From assembly GCA_022560025.1 (NCBI GenBank), contig JAFISE010000026.1:186001-250000 (forward strand): 64,000 nucleotides of DNA. Direction: 5' to 3'. Source of the DNA: Stagonosporopsis chrysanthemi (Eukaryota > Ascomycota > Dothideomycetes > Pleosporales > Didymellaceae). This document shows, piece after piece, positions 23,101 through 35,055 of the stretch (positions are counted from its first letter, which is position 1; the number at the start of each line of letters is the position of its first letter). A program made the position numbers and the translations under genes. The notes under the pieces were generated by a model. It did no database searches. It saw only the letters and a list, made by a program, of their open reading frames with translations, and had not been told where the DNA came from.

Positions 23101-25481
23101 AGCCCCGCAGCAACCACGCGTCATCGCGGAAAGCGTGGCTCCTCTCGTATTGCGGAGGTACAAAGCAGCCAATCGACAAGTCACTTCAGCAGCTGCCGCT
23201 TGATAGTTAGCGAAGACCGCCTGTGGACGGTGCACAGGGCATCCGTGCGACCACAAGGCAAGGGCGGGGAAGACCGGGAATGCATGGTCCCATGCAGCTG
23301 CGGCCTCCCGTTCCTCACAGCAGTACCGACGAGTGACCGTTCGGACAGCACATGCCGTTCGGCCAGAGATAATGCGCCGAAATAAGGACGCGGGTGCTTG
23401 GAAGTAAAGTGCTGCGTAAGCACATGCTGATCGGTTTGCAAGCTTTGTGGTAGTTACTGTTGTTCGACTTCATCTGGCGTCATGCGCGGATTGTCAGCCA
23501 ACGGTGCTACCGGCTCTGGCTGCTGGCTACTGGCGTTAAAATGGTCCCCACGCGGGGCCGATCGGCTGCAGTAGCTAGATGCAGGTATCTTGTGGGATGT
23601 CGGGGATAGGCAAGATGCGAGCCTCGATGCATATCTGCAGGCGAAACGGCCACTGCATATATTGCAGGCGAGCCTCGGAGCACGACATGCCGCTCGGCTG
23701 GTCAGCACAAGCACCTAGATGCTGTGTCACTTGTAGGTGTCCTGATATAGGAATATGCGTCCATGACGAGTTTGCGTCGTTGGCTCCCGGATTGTGGGAT
23801 AGCCATAAACAGTTGTTGACTGGTGTACATACAAGTACTGGTGCTTCTGGCTTTGCAACACAAGTGCTAAAGTTGTTGCAATCGCCTAAAGTCGTCCCAG
23901 AGCTCTAGTGCATGTGTTTGAGCTTGCTTGGAAAAGAGTGCTGAGGGCGATGTGGCGCCACCATCTCCCACAACCTTGTTAATGAAGGAATGCCCAGGTT
24001 GTCAGCCGGCGGTTGTCAGCCGGCGATTGTAAGCCACTACCATACCACGGAAGCGCGCCAAGACGAGGCTGAGCTGTCAGACATGTCTGTTTAGGCATCT
24101 GTCTTGTGTTGCGGGTCGTTTGTTTTCTGCAACACGCGGCGGCAACTTGCTCATGATACTGGAATGTAAACGGCCCTGGGCCATGTAGCCTTGCATGGCG
24201 GCGATCTTCCGTTAGACAATTACAGGGTTCGGCCCATCTCGGGAGGAGTGCACATCGTCGACTTGGTGCCGGCAACACCACAAGTTGGATTACCTCGAGC
24301 TGGATCGTACTCTGAACAACTGAATTGACGTGATGGCCCGGAAAGGAAGGCGGCGAGCGCGACCTGGTGAAGTGTTTCGGGCTAATGCACGCTGCCGTGG
24401 CTTGACGGAGCTTTGCTCCTCGGCACCAACCCTGAGTCGGAGGTTAGAACCAGGACGATCTTTCTGAATCGTTGCGGGCGTCCGGCAGAACGGACAGTCC
24501 GCCGAGCTCAGGAGGCCATCACAGTAGCTTTGGTTTATCATTATTATTGTCGCTGCATTACTATGGTATACGCATTGGCGTCCCTGGCAATGTCCATGCG
24601 ACCACTTCCGGTTACTCTGCCGATGAGGCGCAGACCCCTGACTCCACTTGGTGATGTGGCGGAGGACCACTCACGTGGCGGCGGTTCCAAAAAAGGACCC
24701 TAACGGCCAGAATCTTTGTGGCAGCGGTGTGGGCGGGGCCTCTTTTCGGTAAGGCGGCGCCTGCGCAAGCCATCGCTGGATGCGGCATCGTCAGATTCGC
24801 GTAGCTCGTCACTACTGGTGCCGGCCACGGTGAGGCACCAGAGGGGCAAGGTGGCTTGGTGTAGCCACGGCGGACCGTGGTTCGAGTGGCCGAATGCGAT
24901 CACCAGAAGCCAGGTACGTCGCTGCAAGCGTGGGTAGCACAGAAGTTGCGGCTGCACGCTCATGCAGCAAATGACGGGGTGTTGATCTGATGGTGGTAAC
25001 ACGAGCTCTGCCGCGGGACGACTGCGTCACGGCCACCCTGGGCGGCGCCGAGCACACTAAATAGACGACCGAGGGCTTTGTGGAGAGGATCAGCCATCGC
25101 TCATCACGTCCCGGCGCTCCTCGTGCGCTCAGCCGGTGCAACCTCCTGTGTGCGGCCTGCGGCGTGCCGCCTGGTCCTGCAAGGCGTCAGCACCACAGCG
25201 TCAGTCATACCAAGACATGCAGTGCAGCATGCAATCTGTCTTATTTTCCTGCGCCGTGCAGTGGGCTAGCCTTGATGCTGGCGGGCTGCTGCAGCGAAGT
25301 TCTTGCACTTTCAGAGCTGCGCTTGGTGAGGCGTCCTCGTCTACGTGCCGGACAGATTTCAGGTGGCTGGGAGGGGAGCGCCTCCACATCCTGGGAGCCT
25401 AGGCAGGATCAACGGCGTCTGCGCGACAGAGATGTCACTGACATCGAGGTCATGCAAAGCAGTCCTGCGTCCTGATCTGCT

Positions 25482-25482
25482 G

Positions 25483-25513
<31 letters not shown>

Positions 25514-25540
25514 AATGAAAATGATGAAGATGATGATGAA
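25482..25540. repeat. (ATG/GAT)n trinucleotide repeat
   Basis: About nine perfect units followed by diverged GAAAAT and GATGAAGAT units. Read in different frames it yields poly-Met or poly-His strings, which explains spurious open frames here. Confidence 0.9.
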
Positions 25541-26675
25541 CGTCCTCGATGACCATCTTCTGGGACGGCAACGACTTCGGGAGGTGCACTGCCAAACGAT
25601 TCCGCAACCAGCCTTCTGCAAACCACGCTGTCAGTTCAGGAACACTGTTTCATCTCTGGCGGGTGGGTGCAGAGCTTGACTGCGAATGTGTCCTTTCTGG
25701 GCCAGGCTTGGGTGGAGCCAACACTGGGGGCACATGAACATGGGACGAACGGTGCCGAATCGTCATGATCGTTCCGGTGACAGACCCGCGCCAAACGAGA
25801 TAGGGTTTGGAGGGCTGGCTCAGGGTGTCGGCGTCAGGCCTGGCAGAGACAATTTCGGCGCGCTGGTTGGCCAGCGCCCGGGCGTGGTCGAGCAGACGCT
25901 CGCTGAAGCATGGAGCGGGCACAGGGCGAGCGCGGCGCTCGACCAGCGCTGAGCGCGGCGCAGAGCAGACAGCATGCCACGGTCCCGCCGGCATGGTCTC
26001 CAGGCGCGCAGCGGGAGAGTGCTCGCGGGCCAGCGCGCCAGGAGGTGCAATTTGCTGTCGTACGGGTCGCACCAAGCTGCCCAGGTGGCATGCTCCCGGT
26101 GTGGCGCTTTTTGGGCGTTAGCACGACGAGCAGGGGTGCTTTCCGCGTTGACCCATAGCCCTGCACGGTGCTTTAGTGCTCTAGCGCAGTGTGGGACTTT
26201 GCTTCTGGATACCTCTTGGCCTGGGTTAGGGTTATGCTTCGAGCAAAGACGTTGTTCGAGCTCTCCCGCCCTTCTTGCCCTCCTCCGCGCTTCCAGCTTC
26301 CTCACGCTCCCTCGGCCACAGTGAGCTCACGGCGCGCGCCCATCCATCTCAACCCCGCCCATTGCCCATCACCACTGCACTGCTTCTCGTCTCGCGTGCA
26401 TCCACACTGCCCGCCGTCGCTGACTGTGATTGGCCTGCCCCCCTCCGCACACTCCTGTCGTTCTTGCGACTGCCTGTGCTATACGCGACTTGCCCACGCG
26501 CTTGCTTGCGAAGAAGCAACCACGGTACGCACCGCTGCACCCCACGCCTCCCTGTCCCATCAACCGCACGTGTACTGACGTGTAAAGCTACTTAGCCTTG
26601 ACCTGTCCTTGCCGACGCATTGCTGCCTCTCGTCGCTGTCATATAGCGCGTAGACATAGCCGCCTCTGCGGGCAA

Positions 26676-26690
26676 CCCCCCCCCCCCCCC
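26676..26690. repeat. Poly-C tract just before the Cyc8 start codon
   Basis: Fifteen C residues ending about 12 bases before the ATG at 26703, so within the probable 5' UTR. Confidence 0.9.
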
Positions 26691-26702
26691 ATCTCATCAC
26701 TC

Positions 26703-29441
26703 ATGGCGAGCCACCAGCAGCCGTCGCCCACGACAGGCATCCCGCCGCACCATGGCGGGCCGCACCCAGCGCATGCGCAGGTCAACGGCCACCCCGCTCA
26801 TGTCTCCCAGCCCAAGACGCCGTCGCAATACCTGAGCCAATTGACCGAAACTGTCTGGACGCAGATGGGTATGTGAGCGCACAGTGCACCATCTCGCGCT
26901 GACTAACAGAATCCAGGCTCTCTGTCAGAGCAGATGCAGGACTTCGACGGCGCCATGGAGTGCTACCAGCTTGCGCTGAAGTACAACCAGTGGTCTGTAC
27001 CTGCCATGCAAGGCATCGCGTGCATTCTGCGCACCAAGGACGCGTTTCCGCAGGCCGTAGAGTATCTGCGCACCATTCTCAAAGTCGACCCTGCCAATGG
27101 CGACGTCTGGGGCAGTCTTGGTCACTGCTACCTGATGATGGACGATCTCCAACAAGCATACTCTGCTTACCAGCAAGCGCTGTACCATTTGTCAGATCCC
27201 AAGGTATGTCTCATATGCGCTCACCCCACTGCAGTGACCTAACAGTTGCTCAGGAGCCCAAACTATGGTATGGCATTGGTATTCTGTACGACCGCTATGG
27301 CTCCCTCGAGCACGCGGAAGAAGCCTTCTCCCAAGTCATGCGCATGGAGCCCAACTTCGAGAAGGCGAATGAAATCTATTTCCGCCTAGGAATAATATAC
27401 AAGCAGCAGCAGAAGTTCAACCAGAGCTTGGATGTAAGTACGAGCTAGTCGGTCTCGACAGAGTAATCTAACGCAAACACAGTGCTTCAAGTACATCGTC
27501 ACCAACCCACCACGCCCCCTCACAGAAGAGGATATCTGGTTTCAAATCGGTCACGTCTATGAGCAGCAGAAGGAGTTTGACGCCGCCAAGGGCGCCTACC
27601 GTCACGTGCTTGAGCGTGACCCCAACCACGCCAAAGTTCTTCAACAGCTGGGATGGCTGCATCACCAGCAGAGCACCAACTACGCCAGCCAAGAGCAGGC
27701 CATCGAGTATCTGGAGAAGTCAGTGGCTTCAGATCAAACCGATGCACAGAGCTGGTATCTGCTCGGTCGATGCTACATGTCCCAGCAGAAGTACCCCAAG
27801 GCATATGAGGCGTACCAGCAAGCTGTGTACCGCGATGGGCGAAACCCCACGTTCTGGTGCAGCATTGGTGTGCTGTACTATCAAATCAACCAGTATCGCG
27901 ATGCTCTGGATGCATACTCCCGTGCCATCCGCCTCAACCCCAACATCTCCGAGGTCTGGTACGATCTTGGAACACTTTACGAGTCTTGCAACAACCAGAC
28001 AGCTGATGCGCTTGACGCGTACCAGCGCGCGGCTGACCTTGACCCCTCGAACGTTCACATCAAGGCCCGCTTGCAGCTTCTTCAGAACGGCCAAGGATCC
28101 GCTGGCGCTCCCAACCAGGGCAACGCCCCGGTGCCTCAAGATGTTCACCCTCAAGCTTACCAGCCTGCCTCTGTTCACGGCCCTGCTGCCCCTCAGTGGG
28201 GTTCCCAGCCTGCGCAGCCTCCTCCCGGGCCTGCTCCTCCCGCCCTTGGAGCTGGTGGCTGGGATCGCCCTCTGGCTCAGATCAGGGATCCAGGCCTGCC
28301 ACCTCAGTCGCTCAATCCTTATGAACAGCGCGAGGGTATCCGCCCACCAACTCAGCACACGGCTCAGCGTCCAGTGAGTCCACGTCAAGAGACCTCGAGG
28401 GCTTATGGGGAGCCACCGCGGCCTCCCACAAACGGTCCCGGCCCATCTGGTCCAGTCGGCCCTCCTCCGCGTCGTGGCATGTCGCCGTCGCCAAAGACAC
28501 ATCATGCCGCGCCCAGCCCATACCATCCTCAGCCTCCGCAACTCACGCCTCAGCCCTCGCAGGCCCAACAGCCGCCGCCGCCGCCGCCACCCCCTCATCA
28601 GGCGCCGCCAGCCCAGCAGCCTCCTCAACCCAACCGCATTTCTAATCCCAACTATGGGCCACATGCTGGTGCTGGCAGTGTTCCGCCGCCGCCGCCACCT
28701 CCGCCTGCTGGGTTGGCTGGACCCCCGGGGCAATCGACTCCTGGACCTCTCCCACCATATGGACGTCCAGGTAGCCCGGCACCGGAAGTGCGACCTCTAG
28801 TGGAGAACCGTGCTGGGTCTCCTCGCAACGGATATCAGGGACCATATCAGACTCAGCATCATGCTGATCCGTCCGCCAGCGGTGGTATTGCAAGCGGTGC
28901 ACCTGCGCCCGCTGCTGCTCTTGCCGCTGCTGAGGCAGCCGCTCGAGATCGTGAGGACCGCCCGCCGACTGCTCCGCCGAAACGGCACCGGGAGTGGGAA
29001 GAGAGCCCGAAGCTCCAGAGCAACGACGAGAAGCGTCAAAAGCTCGAGGAGCCTCACAGCCGCCGGCCCTCTCCCCCGCACCATGCGTCGTCACCGCAAA
29101 TCCCGCGCCAGAGCCCTCAGGTTGTTCCTGATGCGCGACGCATCAACGACGGCTACCACCCCTCGGAAGCTGCTCATCACCCACCATCGCTGGCACCGAT
29201 TGGAGCTCCTCAGGCACAGACCCCGCTTCCTCGCGTGTCAGAGACACCCATGCCAGCGAAAGAGACCCCTCGTCCAGAGCATCACGAGCCAGCTGCTCGC
29301 CACGTAGACGTTGACGAGAATTACGATGATGAGGGCGATGAGCCAAAGGCGAACGGGACCAAGTCTGAGCGCAACAGCCCCCGCGTAGCACCTACCAACG
29401 GTGTGCCCCACCCTGCCACTCCCGCTGAGCAGAAGTCGTAG
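26703..29441 (+). CDS. ssn6: Cyc8/Ssn6 TPR general transcriptional corepressor
   Basis: The TPR subunit of the Tup1-Cyc8 corepressor (RcoA is the Tup1 partner in filamentous fungi), which represses many gene sets in the nucleus, including carbon-repressed genes. Four exons (26703-26868, 26917-27203, 27254-27433, 27483-29441) join in frame to 863 residues. Residues about 35-415 form a continuous array of TPR motifs, starting SQYLSQLTETVWTQMGSLSE and including repeats such as GDVWGSLGHCYLMMDDLQQA, FEKANEIYFRLGIIYKQQ and SEVWYDLGTLYESCNNQ. This order and the invariant spacing are those of Cyc8 rather than of other TPR proteins. The remaining half is low-complexity Pro/Gln/Ala-rich with PPPPPP runs, then a charged tail containing PPKRHREWEESPK. 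A poly-C run lies in the leader. Intact; identification is strong from the TPR sequence. Confidence 0.95.
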
Positions 29442-30148
29442 AAATGGTCACTTCCACCATATATTGGATCTCCTCAAAATTCCATCGACGTCAGTTTTCA
29501 TGTTGTGTGTCATCAACATGCCTGATGTCTCAAAGTCTTAGAAAAGCCAGACAATGGCGTCTCAGCAGAGCCCTGTTGGCCGAGAATTTTGTACATAGTT
29601 CCTCTCACTCGTTTTCTTTCACCTGTAGATCCTTGTGATCAGGATCGGGGGTTTTGTAGATGGTGTTCAGGTGGGGATACCCTCAGCTACAGGCACGTTG
29701 TATGATGACCAAAAGCGATTACGCAAATTGGGCAATGTATCTATTATTTTCTATATCTCCAACTAGGTATTCGAAAAGATCTATGTGAAGTTCAAACTGT
29801 TTGCCGCTCTTGACATGCCTTCATTGCGTGTGCGATTGCCATGAGGACCACTTCTCACTTTGTCGGTAGGGGTAATCGGTTGCCCCTCGCCTTGCGCATG
29901 CACATCTGCGTTGCGTCATCGACCGTCGCGAAATCATGAACAAGCTCCCACAACGTGTAGCACGCGCTCTATCATTGCGCAAACCTTGCAACCATACTTC
30001 TTTACCCTGCACTCGATCTTCTGTACACATCGTAAGCAACTGCTCTTACTCAACTGTCCACAAACGCAGACTAGCAAGTCTGCACTCCCCCGGCGCAGCG
30101 AGAAACACTGTTCACACACACACAAACGCACACATACCCACACGCACC
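29442..30148. other. Spacer between Cyc8 and the 148-aa protein gene
   Basis: Contains the Cyc8 3' UTR and the leader of the next gene. From 29936 an ATG opens a frame that runs without a stop into the gene at 30149, see findings. Otherwise nothing is seen. Confidence 0.5.
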
Positions 30149-30646
30149 ATGTCCTCAGACGCCGACTACGCCGCCTTCCTCGACAAAGCGAACCAGGACG
30201 CCGCCCCGGCCGAGCAACAGGATACAAGCAAGAAAGGCTACGGCACGAAGAGCGTCAACACGTCTGTCCCCAAGGCGCTCGAGAGCGTCGAGGAATACTA
30301 TGTCAGCGATGCAGATGAGCCATTTGAGCCTGTTGCGCTGGAGTTTGAGGGCGAGAGTGTGTCTGCTGGTAGGCTTACTCGTACCAACACCCGGTAGTAT
30401 ATATGGCTGACTAGGACAGGCGACTTGAAGAAACTGCTTGGGCAGGATGAGGTCGAGGAGGTCAAGGAGGGGAAGCTCGAGACACAGTATAAGAGTGTGT
30501 TCAATGCGGTCAAGGAGGCAGGGAATGGGGAGGTGAAGGTGTTCAAGGTGCAGCTGGAAGGGACGAGGGCGGAGTATTATGTTGTTTCGGTGGATGCGAA
30601 GGGGAAGAAGATTGTCGGGTTGAAAGCGTTGAGTGTTGAGTCGTAA
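30149..30646 (+). CDS. Conserved fungal protein of unknown function, 148 aa
   Basis: I do not assign a function. Two exons (30149-30368, 30420-30646; 51-base intron) give 148 acidic, soluble residues. The start MSSDADYAAFLDKANQD is a pattern I recall from uncharacterised proteins of filamentous ascomycetes. The middle reads EEYYVSDADEPFEPVALEFEG and the end VEVKEG-like and RAEYYVVSVDAKGKKIVGLKAL. There is no signal peptide or span when the start at 30149 is used. The same frame is open upstream to an ATG at 29936, which would add 71 residues beginning MNKLPQRVARALSLRK, basic and free of acidic residues, resembling a mitochondrial presequence. I prefer 30149 because of the downstream conserved-looking start, but a dual-start product is possible. 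Confidence 0.75.
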
Positions 30647-32871
30647 TGGGATGGAGAGGAAGTTAGACGGGATTTTGTGGAGTATGGTCAGTATGTGTGA
30701 TCGAATGGTACAGTGCAGTTTGGGAGCTGGCGCAGTAGAGACGGATAGTCAGTCAATGTGATCGATTGTCGACCTTCGAGCCTCCTGATCCCAAGCCACC
30801 AGAGCAGTGATTGATGCTGATCACGGGCCTGCTGGATGCTAGCAGTGCATTAGACGCCGTGTTGATTGAACATAGGGCGAGGTGGCAGTGCCGCTCAAGT
30901 CGTCTAAGAAGAAAGCAGTGACAGCTTAACGGTCTCTTCTGCTTTCACTCAACAGCATAAGGACGTGCTGAAACAAACGCCCTTGATCCACAGCTGACAG
31001 TTTCTCCATGGCACAACAGTGGACCCCTTGGGCTGTCGCACAAGAGCTGTCCGCAGATCAACGTCATCTTCATGTGCACACTCTTAGCTTCAGGTACGCC
31101 CCACTCTCATTCCTTCCTCAAACATGTGCATCCAAATCTCCCTCAGCTTCATTGCTCGCACCAAAATCCGGTGGGCAGTGCTCATTCGCTGGCAGCGATG
31201 ATTCAAAGCAGCCAATCATGCACTAGCATCGGCTGGTCACTCTTCCAGAGTCGTGCCTTGAGAAGGTCCCTTCTTCTCCCGCAGCCTTCCCGTGCCATGC
31301 AGCTACGGCTGTTGATGGAGCTGCGGCCCCCTTTTCTTTGGCTGACGCTCTGCCTTCTTCGCTTACTGTTTGCGTGCAGTATCGATACATGGCGCATTAT
31401 CGTTATGGTAAGGACTGCAGCCTCGACCACAGAATTCAGCCTCGCAATTTCAGCAGATGCTTGAAGGATCAGTAGAGTGCTTGGTAGGCGGTGATCCCCG
31501 TTAAATAGCCGCTCCCGCGCAGCGATACGGATGTCGAGCGTGAAGATGAGATTGGGATCGCAGTGCATTCGCAACAGACTGACAATGAACGTGGCAGTGC
31601 TGCGCGTCTTTGCACACACGACGGTACGCTTTGCGCTGGGACATTATATGTGGTGCGCCGCGCGTCATCCGCGATATCGAGGATGGCAACACTAGCCAGC
31701 CAGTCTAGACACAAGTCTTCTCCAGCAATCCATCCAAAAGAGCTCGCGATGTTGCTTTCTGTCTTGTGCGACAGGTTCACGAGCAAAGATACGGCGAGGA
31801 CGTGCGATTTGCCGATGTTTCAGCAGGAACAAGGCTCACAGGCGCATGACGACTCCACGAGAACAGGGAGCCGATCATCTTGAAAGGGGCAGGGGAGGCT
31901 GGCGTTGGACAGCGCATGACAATAATGATACAAGCAAGCTCGGACACAATGTTTGCGACGCCCGCTATCGATTGGCAGCTGTAGCACTTGTCCCACAGGG
32001 GAGTGCTATTGAACGTTGAAACATGTTGTTGAATTGGCTCCTGTGGTTGAGCTTCTAGGCCGAGTAAATTTAGCCTGGGCGTGTGGGTGGCGGCGCGCAG
32101 GCGGCTTGCGTAAAGAACGCCGCCATGCAAGCGCCTGGTCATGCAGCTTGGGACTGTCAAGGGTGATTGGCCGCTCCTTGGTCGTCTCCTTGTTCGAGCT
32201 TCGAGATCTTCGTCTTCGCTCCCTGAGCTTCAGGCCGTGCTCGCCACTTGGTGAATCTTGATTCCACTGTCCGCCAATTTGGCCGCGTTCTTGCTGCCTG
32301 CACTGGAGCATTCATCTGCTGTGTCTACGTACACTGTTGTGTTCAAGGGCACCTGCTACAATCCTCCACATCGACGCTGCTCCCGTGTCCACTGCAGTCT
32401 GCTCCACACCGCACGAGTAGTGACACAGGCTGCCAAGTCGTTCCTGCGCGGTGCCTGGCCTAACCTGCCAACCCTGGCCACCACCCGGCTTAGAGCCTTA
32501 GACCAGGAGCAAGACACCACCCCCGTGCGCCTACGTCTACTACCGGTACGCTTGCGTCTCCGTTTTCGCTCTTCGCGGCGTCCCTTCTTCTGCTCTTCAC
32601 CAACAGCGATACCGAGCAGCCTTCCGCCCTCTGTCTGTGCCACGGACTACGCACCACGAGGCTTCAATCCCGCAACTTGGTGTTGCTGTTGCCCTGACAC
32701 CCACCCTGCAGCGCGCTACGCACGCCGTTCCTCTTGTAGGCATTCCAGTTGCATGCCGCGCACATAGCCGACAACAACACTCGTTTGCCGCCGCCCGCCC
32801 GCCCTTTCTGGACCGATATAGCATCCAAAGGACACGATCGCTAGCACTCCTGACGCATACGCACCTTGATT
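30647..32871. other. Intergenic region upstream of Kre6/Skn1 gene
   Basis: About 2.2 kb without a supportable gene. The half nearest 32872 is C-rich on the plus strand, in keeping with a long pyrimidine-rich promoter/leader. Frames of 60-170 codons occur on both strands but are not coherent. Confidence 0.45.
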
Positions 32872-35055
32872 ATGTCGGCGCCGCTGTCCCCTCGAGGGGA
32901 GAATCCGCCGCATCTGCGCCTTAACTCTGGCTCGCACAATGTAATCACAGATGACAACTCGCCCCCCCAAGTACGACCGAACACAGCACGAACCAACTCA
33001 GCGCGCTCCCTGACGACGCCTCTCCGCCCTGGCACCGCACCGAGCCCTGGCCTTGGATCTGCTACCAACATCTACTCCAATGTCGGTCTCGCTGAATCGG
33101 GAGACCTGCTGCTCCCTCCGCGAAAGTCTAAGATGAAGGCATTCCGCGACGAGTCGCCGCTGCGCTCGCCCTCTGTCATGTCCTCGCGGCGCACAAGCTG
33201 GGATTCGGACATGTCGTCCAGAGGGCCCTTTGTCTCGCCATTTGATGATTCGAGAGCACCCTCGCGGGCAGGCAGCGAAGAAGACTTGAACACACAAACC
33301 GTATCGGAGAAGTTCAACATCCACCCATCTGCGGGGCTGCTGCTGTTCCCGGAAGACGTCGAGGCCGATGATGCTCTTCACAACCCGGAACCGGGCGAGA
33401 AGGACCAGCGCGACTGCGACATTTTCACAAAGAGAGGAATGATAAACCTGGGTGGTCTTGGAATCATGGTGCTGGGGTTGCTTTTCTTGTTCATTGGATA
33501 CCCTATCCTGTATGTACACATTCTGTGCCGCTGGCCTCTTCATGTCAGAACTAACTGGTGGCAGCACTTTCGTCGATAAGTTGACCCAGAAGGAAGTCGG
33601 TCCCTGCACAAACAACCCGCTCTGCATCAAGGGAAAGGAGAGCGAACCGCTTTTGACAAACCTGCGCAAGGGCCTCATCGACCCAGACACACCGCAATAC
33701 GCCATGACACGCAAATCATACGATGGCACAACCCAGAACTTGGTCTTCTCCGACGAATTTAACACTGATGGGCGTACTTTCTACGATGGAGACGATCCGT
33801 ACTTCGAGGCTGTGGACATCTGGTACGGTGCCACGCAGGATTTAGAGGTAGGCCACATTTTCATGGGGAAACATGGCTTGTTACTGACGGGCGACAGTGG
33901 TATGATCCTGATGCCGCATCTACCGAGAACGGCACCCTCAACTTAAAGTTTGATCTCTTCAAGAACCACGGTTTGAACTATCGATCGGGTATGGTTCAGT
34001 CGTGGAACAAATTGTGTTACAAGGGCGGCCACTTGGAGGCCAGCATCTCGTTGCCTGGAAGGGGCGATGTCAGTGGGTTTTGGCCTGGTTTCTGGACCAT
34101 GGGCAACCTGGCTCGCCCTGGCTATCTCGGCTCGACCGAAGGTTTGTGGCCGTACAGTTACCATGACGAGTGCGACATCGGTATCACGCCAAACCAGAGT
34201 TCGTACGATGGTCTAAGTTTTCTCCCCGGCATGAGGCTTCCAATGTGCACTTGCCCAGGCGAAGATCACCCTTCCCCTGGTAAATCCCGCAGCGCTCCCG
34301 AAATCGATGCTTTGGAAGGATCGGTGCATTTTCTAGGACCTGGAGAGTCCAACGCCGTAGGTGTGGTGTCTCAATCTTTCCAAGCTGCGCCTTTCGATAC
34401 CTGGTACATGCCGGACTATGGTAAGCATCTTGTAGCCCAGCTATCCGACTCCGACTGACATGACTAGAACAAATGGAGGTCTACGACAACACTATCACTA
34501 TGATGAACGCGTACAAGGGGGGACCCTTCCAACAAGCCATCTCAGGCCTGACTAACCTAAACACCGATTGGTATGACGGCAAGCAGTACCAAAAGTATGC
34601 TTTTGAGTACAAGAGAGGCAAAGACGGATTCATCACCTGGTATGTGGGTGACGACAAGACCTGGACAATGAAGCAAGCCGCCACACGTCCTACTGGTAAC
34701 ATTGGCACTCGAGTGATCCCAGAGGAACCCATGACTATTATTGCCAACTTCGGCATGTCCAACAGTTTCGCGGCCATCGATTTTGCTCAAATTGCGGCCA
34801 TGCTGCCAGCTACCATGCGCATCGACTACATCCGTATCTACCAGGAAGAGGGCGAGGAGATCATGACCTGCGACCCCGAAGGCTACCCGACCACACAATA
34901 TATCAAGAACCACCCCAGCGCTTACATGAACCCCAATCACACAGATTGGTAAGTTTGCTCACGCTGTGCGATCGCCAAAGTACTAATTCTCGCGTAGGAA
35001 ATCGACTGGTTACGACTGGCCATCAAACTCCTTCATGTCCGACTGCAAAAAATAA
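32872..35055 (+). CDS. Kre6/Skn1-type beta-glucan synthesis-associated protein (GH16-like)
   Basis: A type II membrane protein of the secretory pathway required for beta-1,6-glucan assembly in the cell wall. Five exons (32872-33509, 33565-33847, 33898-34420, 34468-34948, 34998-35055) join in frame to 660 residues. A cytosolic N-terminus of about 188 Ser/Pro-rich residues precedes one span (INLGGLGIMVLGLLFLFIGY). The luminal GH16-like domain follows, with LVFSDEFNTDGRTFYDGDDP, GLWPYSYHDECDIG and the catalytic-type motif EIDALE near residues 442-447. It ends with the extracellular VTDW-like NHTDWKSTGYDWPSNSF tail typical of Kre6/Skn1. The start is the ATG at 32872; an upstream in-frame TTG is not a start. 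NQS and NHT are possible N-glycosylation sites. The gene is convergent with the permease at 36329. Confidence 0.95.

Larger units (their letters stand above)
18320..26702. other. Gene-poor gap of about 8.4 kb
   Basis: I find no supportable gene here. Open frames of up to about 200 codons occur but none has a domain, a splice-consistent continuation or convincing amino-acid composition. Simple repeats are present: poly-C at 19777-19795, GA at 20108-20129, a GTTGTCAGCCGGCG-type tandem at 23998-24035, and GAT/ATG repeats at about 25482-25540. The last few hundred bases before 26703 probably belong to the promoter and leader of the Cyc8 gene. No transposon end, long repeat or tRNA was recognised. 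Confidence 0.5.

Noticed and set aside
22810..23256. 148-codon minus-strand frame with many Cys
   Set aside because: No signal peptide, no recognised spacing of Cys, and neighbouring frames equally open; no support for a gene.
26222..26236. GGTTAGGGTTA, resembling telomeric repeat
   Set aside because: Fewer than two units; expected by chance and not evidence of an interstitial telomere.
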